64,000 nt of DNA, taken from assembly GCA_964250615.1 (NCBI GenBank), contig CAXUGM010000002.1. One strand, given 5' to 3'. The position numbers were made by a program, and so were the translations under genes. Shown here in pieces: positions 6,775 through 12,107 of this stretch. Within the stretch, counting starts at the first letter, position 1, and every line of letters starts with the position of its first letter. Source of the DNA: Blautia sp900556555 (lineage in GTDB: Bacteria > Bacillota > Clostridia > Lachnospirales > Lachnospiraceae). A model generated the notes under the pieces. That model was not told the origin of the DNA. It did not search any database and was given only the letters and a program-made list of their open reading frames with translations.

Positions 6775-7275
6775 TTAATTGTTATAGTTCGTTGGTGGAA
6801 TGATAAACTGCTGCTGTTCCTGACTGCTGGAAGGTTTAACAGCTCCTACACGCATCATTTCTTTAAAGGCCTCTTCCTTACTTGTCCCCATAATCTCCGC
6901 AACCTCAGTAAGGGAAAAATATTCTTGTGTTCCATAATCCAGATACATGGCAAGCCGGATACCAGCATAGATTTTACTGTATGTAAAGCCCTGTTTTTCT
7001 CCACTTTTTATAATTTTCTCTATTGTCTTCATATCAATGCCTAACTTTCCATAATTGCTTTTGATATTGTTTAATAAATCTTTTTTAGTCATATCTGCTA
7101 CACCTTCCTTTTTCTTCTTAATTACCAATTCCAACGCCACTTCACAGAATCGTACTGCGGCACCTGATAAGCCCTGTCTTTTGGCTTCTTCAATCCATGT
7201 TTCCCTAAGTTCTAGCAAATCAGAAAGAGGTGTTTCTAGTAGCTCCCGGATAATTTCTTTTATTAATTCTTCCAT
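6775..7275 (-). CDS. Element protein of unknown function, 166 residues
   Basis: A 166-residue helical protein. Residues 1-55 look like one helical hairpin (MEELIKEIIRELLETPL...). Residues 62-130 form a second helical domain ending in a segment, YFSLTEVAEIMGTSKEEAF, that resembles a helix-turn-helix. The C-terminus is a Gln/Ser-rich tail. It could be a DNA-binding or replication accessory protein of the satellite; that is inference from the HTH-like stretch. The ribosome site GAAAGGAAAG precedes ATG 7275. Confidence 0.65.
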   Translation of the reverse strand: MEELIKEIIRELLETPLSDLLELRETWIEEAKRQGLSGAAVRFCEVALELVIKKKKEGVADMTKKDLLNNIKSNYGKLGIDMKTIEKIIKSGEKQGFTYSKIYAGIRLAMYLDYGTQEYFSLTEVAEIMGTSKEEAFKEMMRVGAVKPSSSQEQQQFIIPPTNYNN

Positions 7276-7324
7276 AAAACTTTCCTTTCCCCAGAAACCA
7301 TGCTATTATGTACTTATCTATCAT

Positions 7325-7418
7325 TTGCCCTGGTCGGGAATAATAGATATATGTGCATGGCTCTGGCTGTGCTTGCCCCTTTAGGTAATGGTCTACTTAC
7401 AAGGGGCGTTTTTTATTT
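7325..7418 (+). ncRNA. Candidate short + strand RNA, convergent with the early block
   Basis: On the + strand TTGCCC (7325-7330) and TATATG (7348-7353), 17 bp apart, form a plausible promoter. They are followed by hairpin GCATGGC-TCTG-GCTGTGC (7355-7372) and a second hairpin closed by GCCCCTT/AAGGGGC (7375-7407), then GTTTTTTATTT. G-U pairs in the first stem favour + strand RNA. The RNA would oppose the leftward transcript between two small genes. The promoter is weak; it could instead be only a terminator. Confidence 0.4.
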
Positions 7419-7593
7419 ATCCATTGTAAACTGTTCCTGAGATACAAAAAACTTTTCCTTTTTGGGTATCAACTGAACATTCAGCCAATACTTCCAGGGC
7501 ATCTGCGATTCTTTCGGTATTTCTTTCGATTCCTTCCAAAGAAGATGCTATGGATTCTATTTTTTCCATTGCTTTAATTTGATTATCGGTCAT
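7417..7593 (-). CDS. Small element protein, 58 residues, translationally coupled
   Basis: A 58-residue protein from ATG 7593 (MTDNQIKAMEKIESIASSLE...), an amphipathic, probably coiled-coil helix followed by a short tail. The ATG overlaps the TGA of the upstream gene as ATGA, so the two are translationally coupled; a longer reading from further upstream would overlap the preceding gene much more. Helical oligomerising mini-proteins of this kind are frequent in phage early regions. Function unknown. Confidence 0.6.
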   Translation of the reverse strand: MTDNQIKAMEKIESIASSLEGIERNTERIADALEVLAECSVDTQKGKVFCISGTVYNG

Positions 7594-7793
7594 TTCGTCA
7601 CCTCCATTTCGTAAAAATATTTTGTTATATCCAGCAAAATGCTTTCGCACAGTACTGAATGATATCGTTCCTTAATTTCTCCGGCATCTTTTACCATTAC
7701 TTGCCAATATTCAGCACATTTGGGCGTTGTGCTATATTTTTTGTAGAAGAGCCAGAGCTCAGAAAACATTTGATATGCTTGTTTTTGTTCCAC
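7590..7793 (-). CDS. Small element protein, 67 residues
   Basis: A 67-residue protein (MEQKQAYQMFSELWLFYKKY...) rich in aromatic residues, with two helices. It resembles a widespread family of small clostridial phage and ICE proteins containing FS-LW-FYKKY and EYW-V motifs, function unknown. It is the first gene after the origin-like region behind the primase, and its stop overlaps the next start. Confidence 0.65.
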   Translation of the reverse strand: MEQKQAYQMFSELWLFYKKYSTTPKCAEYWQVMVKDAGEIKERYHSVLCESILLDITKYFYEMEVTK

Positions 7794-7830
7794 TGTTGCC
7801 TCCTTTAAATTGCAATAATTAGTCCTTTTT

Positions 7831-8036
7831 CGGGATTTCGGGAATTTCGGGAGTTTTTTCTGAAAGTTCTTATAAGGAGTTACCTAGAAAAATTTTGCAA
7901 AAAACTCCCTTTTCTCCCGTTTTCCCGAATTACAACAGCCGTTTGATGGAATTTTGGACTTTTTGGACTTTTTTTCAAAAATTCTCTATAGAGTCCATAT
8001 AGAAAAGTTTTATAAAAAAGTCCAATTTCCCCAAAT
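7831..8036. other. Candidate replication origin: two iteron-flanked AT-rich inverted-repeat units
   Basis: Noncoding stretch directly after the primase stop. Two 59-bp units, 7850-7908 and 7965-8023, share layout and length. Each starts GGA-C/G-TTTTTT, has an AT-rich middle with TAGAAAA-TTTT, and ends AAAAA-G/C-TCC. The variable base near each end is complementary within its own unit (GGAC with GTCC, GGAG with CTCC), so the ends covary. CGGGA is repeated at 7831, 7839 and 7848 with inverted CTCCC/TCCCG copies on the far side; GGACT repeats at 7956 and 7965. In staphylococcal satellites the origin is also an iteron-flanked AT-rich block beside rep. The origin role is inference. Confidence 0.6.
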
Positions 8037-8048
8037 TTCCAACTTTTA

Positions 8049-9455
8049 TCATTGCAACCACTCTTTCGGTATGTCTGGTTCGATACTGTAACCAAACAGT
8101 TGATCTTGTCCTCTGTAAGACTCAATCATCACGCGATCTTGCATTTTACTTTTCAGGTTCTTCTTGTTCATTGCTCTATATCCGCTATCCTTACACCAAC
8201 CCTGATAAATTTTATATACTTCACTGAATTTTACCTTACTTTTTTTGTCTATATCCTCGACAATGAAACAATCATTGATAAATTCACCAATACGGTCATT
8301 TGCTTCTCTGTACTTCTCGATTTCTTCCATGATACATTCCGGGACACTCAGACCGCCTTCTGCTGCCATAAGCTGAAAACCTTTCATACACCAGTTAAAA
8401 GCACCGCTGATATTTTCACGTTCTGTTAGCCTAGCTTTCAATCCCCTGTCCTGTTCGCTCTGTTTGAAATGTCTGTTAAACGGTATAAGCTGAACACGCC
8501 CGCTTTTAAACACGGTATCGTCTGGAATTGACGGCAAATGATTCGTATTAATCCACAATTTGAATGATGCCGTAAATTCAAAAGAGTTTTCATATAGATA
8601 ACGGGCTGTTATACGGTCATTACCTGATAGCGTTTTTATAAGTGCACTGTTCAGTACCATATCTTCTGAAGGTTCTGAAACCGATACATAACGAGAACCT
8701 GCAAGTCTTGCTAATTCCTCACTAGCTCCACCGCTTGACTTGTACTTCTTGCTTTCAAATACTTCATAAGGGGCTGTTTTTGCATAATCTCCTAACATAT
8801 GTATCATAGTATTGTTAAGGGTTCCTTTACCGTTTCTTGTAGTTGCTCCATAAGTAATAAAGAAACATTCCTGAAATGTTGCTCCTGATATCGAATACCC
8901 CAAAGCCCTTTGCAAGTAGGAAATCAAAGAAGTATCTTCTTGCATAATAGATTTGATGAAATTTTCAAATTCTTTGCTTTTAGCATCTGGGTCGTACCAT
9001 ACATTTGCTATCTTTGTCAGAAAATCCGCTGGATCATGCTGATGAACGTCACCCGTTGCGATATTCACAGTACAATTAAGGCAATTTATGAAATATGGTT
9101 GTGTATCAAATTTATCTGCACTCATTGAAATAACGCTTTTGACATCTTTTATCAATTTACATCTCTTATCTATCTGCAAGTATGAAGAATAATATTTAAA
9201 TATAGCTTCGTTATCTGTATTCTTCTGTGCAAAATACTCTATTATAGAAAGTACAAATTCTTTTGCCAGCTCATGTGTCTGCAAATCATCAATATCTTTC
9301 TTCCATACCTTCCCATCATAAACAAAAAAACCTTTTCTTTCTGTTACATACACCAGTACAGAGCCCCAAACTGTTGCAAATAAATTGCTAGTCCCTATGT
9401 CATTTCTAGGGTATTTTTCTGGATGAAACTTTTCTAATTCCTCTGTACTTATCAT
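8049..9455 (-). CDS. P4-type phage/plasmid primase-helicase
   Basis: A 468-residue D5/P4-family replication protein that would unwind the satellite origin. The D5-like N-terminal region occupies about 30-180. The SF3 helicase core begins with a Walker A-like loop GATTRNGKGT at 203-212, followed by an acidic strand near VSVSEPSED and an Asn-containing sensor, LWINTNHLP. The C-terminal part (about 395-468) is a winged-helix-like D5 C-terminal domain. The separate archaeo-eukaryotic primase domain of longer P4 proteins is missing, so primer synthesis may depend on another protein. The ATG directly follows the TAA of the Xis-like gene, with GAAGGAGAT as ribosome site. The origin-like array lies immediately behind it. 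Confidence 0.88.
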   Translation of the reverse strand: MISTEELEKFHPEKYPRNDIGTSNLFATVWGSVLVYVTERKGFFVYDGKVWKKDIDDLQTHELAKEFVLSIIEYFAQKNTDNEAIFKYYSSYLQIDKRCKLIKDVKSVISMSADKFDTQPYFINCLNCTVNIATGDVHQHDPADFLTKIANVWYDPDAKSKEFENFIKSIMQEDTSLISYLQRALGYSISGATFQECFFITYGATTRNGKGTLNNTMIHMLGDYAKTAPYEVFESKKYKSSGGASEELARLAGSRYVSVSEPSEDMVLNSALIKTLSGNDRITARYLYENSFEFTASFKLWINTNHLPSIPDDTVFKSGRVQLIPFNRHFKQSEQDRGLKARLTERENISGAFNWCMKGFQLMAAEGGLSVPECIMEEIEKYREANDRIGEFINDCFIVEDIDKKSKVKFSEVYKIYQGWCKDSGYRAMNKKNLKSKMQDRVMIESYRGQDQLFGYSIEPDIPKEWLQ

Positions 9456-9644
9456 TTAATCTCCTTCCACCTTCATCCCATACATTCTTTCATTGAAATA
9501 CGCTGCACTCACTCTTCCGGCAAAAGTAAGATACCCTTTTTTTGCAAGTTCATCATTAAGCTGCCGGATCACCTGGTAACTTTTACTTTCTGATATTCCG
9601 CATATCTCTGCAATATCCTTTGCTGTTAAGACCTGTTTACTCAT
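9456..9644 (-). CDS. Small helix-turn-helix protein, Xis-like
   Basis: A 62-residue DNA-binding protein. Residues 5-30 (LTAKDIAEICGISESKSYQV) form a helix-turn-helix of the MerR/excisionase kind, followed by a short wing. It may be the excisionase or an early activator; such proteins commonly sit just before primase in clostridial satellites and ICEs. Its TAA abuts the primase ATG. The ribosome site AAAGGAGTTGATAGG is strong. Confidence 0.7.
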   Translation of the reverse strand: MSKQVLTAKDIAEICGISESKSYQVIRQLNDELAKKGYLTFAGRVSAAYFNERMYGMKVEGD

Positions 9645-9717
9645 CCTATCAACTCCTTTTCTCTATATTCCGGTAACTGCCCGGTTAAAAGCTATAAATT
9701 GTATCACTGTTTCCCTG

Positions 9718-9737
9718 CATCCCCATGCCCTGGCCGG
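9718..9737 (+). repeat. 20-bp perfect direct repeat, copy 1 (copy 2 at 10905-10924)
   Basis: CATCCCCATGCCCTGGCCGG is identical at 9718-9737 and 10905-10924, just ahead of the Xis-like gene and just ahead of the integrase. Shorter relatives occur at 7326-7337 (TTGCCCTGGTCG) and 6713-6721. All four lie in 5' leaders, suggesting a binding site or shared leader motif. Confidence 0.6.
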
Positions 9738-9743
9738 TATGGT

Positions 9744-9944
9744 TTATTTTTCTTCTAAATCAATAATTTCTGTTATATCAACGCCGAGTATTTTCGCAAG
9801 TTTACCAAGTGTTTCCGGCTTTGTATTCTTCCCACCAACAATTGCACATAACGTACCGTGTTTGAAACCTTTTGCGAGAATATCTTTTTGTCCCATGCAA
9901 GCCCGAGCCCTTGCAAGCTCGTATTTTTCTCTATTCAACCTCAT
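9744..9944 (-). CDS. Cro/CI-type helix-turn-helix regulator
   Basis: A 66-residue regulator, first gene of the leftward block. It carries an HTH_3-like fold in which the middle helix reads GFKHGTLCAIVGGKN and the C-terminal half LGKLAKILGVDITEII matches the second half of Cro/CI domains. Being the first gene from the lytic promoter, it is the natural Cro or anti-repressor counterpart of the repressor at 10102. GAGGTG lies upstream of ATG 9944. Confidence 0.7.
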   Translation of the reverse strand: MRLNREKYELARARACMGQKDILAKGFKHGTLCAIVGGKNTKPETLGKLAKILGVDITEIIDLEEK

Positions 9945-9965
9945 TACTCATCATCACCTCTCTAC

Positions 9966-10070
9966 ATAATTTACTATTTGTTGATTGCAATTCAATTATA
10001 ATTTACTATTTGTTGATTGTCAATGTTTTTTTTACTTTTTGTTGATTTTTTTGTTTTAAAAATGTACAAT
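9966..10070. promoter_or_regulatory. Divergent lysogeny-type switch: two promoters, three operators
   Basis: The leftward promoter is a perfect consensus on the minus strand: TTGACA (10023-10018), 17 bp, TATAAT (10000-9995). The rightward promoter is TTGATT (10042-10047), 17 bp, TACAAT (10065-10070). A 22-bp sequence containing TTTACTATTTGTTGATTG is perfectly repeated at 9966-9987 and 9998-10019, with a close third copy at 10031-10047. Copy two covers the leftward promoter and copy three covers the rightward -35 box. This fits repression of the lytic block and autoregulation by the repressor. Confidence 0.8.
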
Positions 10071-10101
10071 TGTAAATAATCAGAATGAAAGGAGGCTATC
10101 T

Positions 10102-10443
10102 ATGAGTGAATTAAGCAATAGACTGAAAGAATTGAGAATTAACAGAGGTCTTCAACAAAAAGAAATAGCTGACAAAATAGGAGTTTCTCCAGCTTCTTAT
10201 TCTTTGTATGAACGTGGAGAACGAGAACCCAGCATTGCAACACTAAAAAACTTGGCGTATCTTTTCAATGTTACGCTAGATAGTTTACTGGAAAATGAAA
10301 TAAATATAATAGAGCCCTCTCTTGACGAACTGAGAAATGAAGTAGCTGATTTGCGATATTCTCTGAATGAAAAAGGATTGAGAAAAGTCGCAGATTATAT
10401 GTACGATTTGATAGAAATAAAAAAATACAAAATAGGGAATTAA
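10102..10443 (+). CDS. CI-like repressor (HTH_3)
   Basis: A 113-residue transcriptional repressor. The N-terminal helix-turn-helix (about 5-62) reads LKELRINRGLQQKEIADKIG ... YERGEREPS, a textbook Xre/HTH_3 domain. The C-terminal half is a helical dimerisation segment. There is no LexA-type protease domain, so RecA-driven self-cleavage is unlikely; induction would need a partner protein such as a helper-phage anti-repressor, as in Stl-type systems. The ribosome site AAAGGAGG precedes the ATG. It is transcribed divergently from the early block across three operators. Confidence 0.85.
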   Translation: MSELSNRLKELRINRGLQQKEIADKIGVSPASYSLYERGEREPSIATLKNLAYLFNVTLDSLLENEINIIEPSLDELRNEVADLRYSLNEKGLRKVADYMYDLIEIKKYKIGN

Positions 10444-10473
10444 AATTTTAGCACGTTCAGATGTCCTGACTCT

Positions 10474-10556
10474 GACGGCTCAAAATTGAGTCCAGAGCAA
10501 AATTGCTCCCGTCGGTGCTGGTCCCAACATTTGACAGAGCAATATTGCGCTGTCAA
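10474..10556 (+). other. Cluster of inverted repeats after the repressor gene
   Basis: GACGG (10474-10478) pairs with CCGTC (10509-10513) and encloses two hairpins, CTCAA-AA-TTGAG (10479-10490) and GAGCAA-AA-TTGCTC (10495-10508), a compact three-way junction. A 26-bp near-perfect palindrome follows at 10531-10556, TTGACAG-A-GCAATATTGC-G-CTGTCAA. It is followed by A rather than T, so it is not a + strand terminator. It may be a structured 3' UTR or protein-binding sites. Confidence 0.5.
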
Positions 10557-10606
10557 AAAAACAATCTGTAGGAATTTCTACACATTCGGGACACCGTAGA
10601 ATACAA

Positions 10607-10612
10607 TATAAT
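10607..10612 (+). promoter_or_regulatory. -10 element of the toxin transcript
   Basis: TATAAT at 10607-10612 lies about 65 bp before the toxin ATG, but the -35 region is weak. Downstream, GCACC (10643-10647) pairs with GGTGC (10670-10674) and TCCGA with TCGGA, which buries the GGAGGTG ribosome site. Such masking is a common way of keeping toxin mRNA untranslated at first. Confidence 0.5.
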
Positions 10613-10676
10613 ATGCTTACCTGGGGAGCCGGGGGACGAGCTGCACCCGTTCCGAGCCTGTTCGGAGGTGGTGCCA

Positions 10677-10760
10677 ATGAGTACATATGAGGAATTAAGT
10701 TTGATTGTAAGCGTTGCCTTATTAATCGTTACAATTCTAAATTATACCCATAAAAAATAG
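10677..10760 (+). CDS. Type I toxin, small membrane peptide (holin-like / Fst-TxpA type)
   Basis: A 27-residue peptide, MSTYEELSLIVSVALLIVTI then LNYTHKK. It has a short acidic N-terminus, one membrane-spanning helix and a basic tail, the standard design of putative holin-like toxins of type I toxin-antitoxin systems in Firmicutes. The ribosome site GGAGGTGG is strong but folded into a hairpin. The stop codon lies inside the first strand of the shared terminator, and an antisense RNA with a consensus promoter converges on it. The toxin would depolarise the membrane if its RNA antitoxin were lost, stabilising the element. Confidence 0.8.
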   Translation: MSTYEELSLIVSVALLIVTILNYTHKK

Positions 10761-10855
10761 CCCGTCCTGACCCTGCAAAAGTCGACGAGCTATTCTTTAA
10801 TAGTTTTCATTTCGCCGGGGCGGGGAAGTAGCAGTTCCCTTCCGGCTCTCCTGTT
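10750..10855 (-). ncRNA. Antisense RNA antitoxin
   Basis: A consensus promoter reads leftward: TTGAAA (10890-10885), 17 bp, TATAAT (10867-10862). The roughly 100-nt RNA would start near 10855, form a GGGAA...TTCCC hairpin (around 10825-10840) and end at the shared terminator, overlapping the 3' end of the toxin message. Base pairing would block or destabilise the toxin mRNA. Boundaries are estimated from promoter and terminator. Confidence 0.7.
10756..10794. terminator. Bidirectional terminator shared by toxin mRNA and antitoxin RNA
   Basis: AATAGC-C-CGTC pairs with GACG-A-GCTATT around a loop. It is followed by T-rich sequence on both strands (CTTTAA on +, TTTTTTATG on -). Convergent ends overlapping in one hairpin are typical of Fst/TxpA-type pairs. 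Confidence 0.75.
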
Positions 10856-10861
10856 AAGTAT

Positions 10862-10890
10862 ATTATATGTCATTCTTATTTGAATTTCAA
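10862..10890 (-). promoter_or_regulatory. Promoter of the antitoxin RNA
   Basis: Minus-strand TTGAAA (10890-10885) and TATAAT (10867-10862) separated by 17 bp. It is much stronger than the visible toxin promoter, as expected when an unstable antitoxin RNA must be in excess. Confidence 0.75.
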
Positions 10891-10945
10891 CCATATTTTC
10901 CTTTCATCCCCATGCCCTGGCCGGACAGAATGAAAGGAGAACGAT

Positions 10946-11989
10946 ATGCCAGTATATCGAGATGAGAAAACGGGGAAATACTACGCCAAATTTTACTATG
11001 AAAATTGGCAAGGTGAAAAGAAACAGAAGTTAAAAAGGGGATTTGCCAGGCAGAAGGATGCTAAAGAATTTGAACGGAAGTTCCTGGAGCAATTCGCAAA
11101 GAACCCGGATATATCCTTTGAAACGCTCTATGATAAATACGTTGCATATATTACGCCCAGAGTGCGAGAAAGCACCCTAGAGACACGCAAAACACTCATG
11201 GACAAGCATATATTGCCTTACTTTAAAAATCGTATTATAACGGACATTACGCCGTCTGATGTGGTGGACTGGCAGAACGAAATTCTATCAAAGAACCTCA
11301 GCAGTTCCTATGCTAATATGATAGGCTCTTGTCTGAATATGATTTTTAACTATGCAGTGGATTACCATGGATTAAAGAAAAGCCCCAGCAAGAAGTCTAT
11401 GGGATCTGCAAAGCGTAAGAAGATAGCCTTCTGGACACCAGAAGAATATAAAACGTTTATTGAGTGCTTAAAGGATGATATCCAGTATTTTACAATATTT
11501 GAAATGTTATACTATACCGGGATGAGAATAGGTGAATTGCTTGCCCTGACATTAGAGGATGTTAATTTCTCGGAAAGGAAAATCAGCATCACAAAGACAT
11601 ATTATAGGACAGGCAAGAAAGAACTGATAAATCCACCAAAGACACAAAGTAGTGAACGTGAAATAGAGATACCTCAGTTCCTGGCAAATGAATTGAAGGA
11701 ATATACCACGCATCTGTATGATTTACAGGTAAATGAACGTCTCTTTGTAGTTCCTTCCGGGGCTGTAAGAAAGAAACTAATTGAAGGGGCTGAAAAAGCC
11801 GGAGTAAAGAAAATCAGGATACATGATCTACGGCACTCCCATGCTTCGCTGCTAATCAATTTAGGGGCTAATATTCTACTGGTTTCTAAACGCCTGGGGC
11901 ATGAATCACCAGAAATAACATTGAAAATATACGCACATCTATTTCCGACTGTTGAGACGGATATTATAAACAAAATTAGCAAGTTATAA
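10946..11989 (+). CDS. int: Satellite integrase (tyrosine recombinase)
   Basis: A 347-residue tyrosine recombinase, the integration and excision enzyme of the satellite. The N-terminal arm-binding domain (about 1-45, YRDEKTGKYYAKFYYEN) is of the AP2-like type. About 55-150 is the core-binding domain and 165-347 the catalytic domain. Catalytic residues are Arg194 (TGMRIGE), His293 and Arg296 (HDLRHSH), His319 (GHES) and Tyr329 (IYAHLF). AAAGGAG precedes ATG 10946. It is the rightmost gene and ends 7 bp before the 18-bp terminal repeat, the usual position next to the attachment site. It shares fold but little sequence with the integrase at 1122. Confidence 0.95.
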   Translation: MPVYRDEKTGKYYAKFYYENWQGEKKQKLKRGFARQKDAKEFERKFLEQFAKNPDISFETLYDKYVAYITPRVRESTLETRKTLMDKHILPYFKNRIITDITPSDVVDWQNEILSKNLSSSYANMIGSCLNMIFNYAVDYHGLKKSPSKKSMGSAKRKKIAFWTPEEYKTFIECLKDDIQYFTIFEMLYYTGMRIGELLALTLEDVNFSERKISITKTYYRTGKKELINPPKTQSSEREIEIPQFLANELKEYTTHLYDLQVNERLFVVPSGAVRKKLIEGAEKAGVKKIRIHDLRHSHASLLINLGANILLVSKRLGHESPEITLKIYAHLFPTVETDIINKISKL

Positions 11990-11995
11990 AATATT

Positions 11996-12013
11996 AGTAT
12001 CATTCTAGTATCA
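11996..12013 (+). repeat. 18-bp direct repeat, right copy
   Basis: Identical to 3662-3679. Here it follows the integrase stop and precedes CAGAAA and a CCCAGTATTTACAAGGG hairpin, a layout also found after the other integrase. Confidence 0.7.
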
Positions 12014-12026
12014 AAAAACAGAAAAT

Positions 12027-12064
12027 GAGCCTACAACCCCAGTATTTACAAGGGAAGTAGGCTC
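12027..12064. terminator. Hairpin after the satellite integrase
   Basis: GAGCCTAC (12027-12034) pairs with GTAGGCTC (12057-12064) around a 22-base loop that contains CCC...GGG. A T-rich stretch follows on both strands, so it may end both integrase and mscS transcripts, or it may be part of the attachment region. Confidence 0.55.
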
Positions 12065-12071
12065 TATAATT

Positions 12072-12086
12072 TTATCAAGTCTCTAT
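12072..12086 (+). repeat. Candidate right attachment core of the satellite
   Basis: TTATCAAGTCTCTAT, 14/15 identical to 3548-3562. It lies 18 bp past the CCC...GGG hairpin, comparable to the 23 bp that separates the equivalent hairpin from the tRNA core at the other element. Confidence 0.5.
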
Positions 12087-12107
12087 AAAATATAGAACAC
12101 TAATTTC

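Larger units (their letters stand above)
3548..12086. mobile_element. Compact phage-satellite-like element with its own capsid and scaffold genes
   Basis: The element sits between the flavodoxin gene and mscS. Outer candidate cores TTATAAAGTCTCTAT (3548-3562) and TTATCAAGTCTCTAT (12072-12086) match at 14 of 15 bases. Just inside them an 18-bp sequence is perfectly repeated (3662-3679 and 11996-12013). All lytic-type genes read leftward from one consensus promoter, while repressor, toxin and integrase read rightward. Content: integrase, CI-like repressor, HTH protein, Xis-like protein, primase-helicase, origin-like repeats, five small proteins, scaffold, major-capsid-like protein and sigma factor. 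No terminase, portal, tail or lysis gene was found. A decayed prophage is the alternative, but tight spacing and intact frames argue for a maintained satellite. Confidence 0.75.

Noticed and set aside
7880..8125. 81-codon open frame on the minus strand across the primase end and the repeat region
   Set aside because: It overlaps the last codons of the primase in another frame, has no ribosome site, and its apparent peptide repeats come from the DNA repeats of the origin-like array.
3662..12013. 18-bp repeat as the definite crossover core of the satellite
   Set aside because: It is itself a doubled heptamer like an arm site, overlaps a gene end, and lies inside another direct repeat at 3548-3562/12072-12086; kept only as an alternative.
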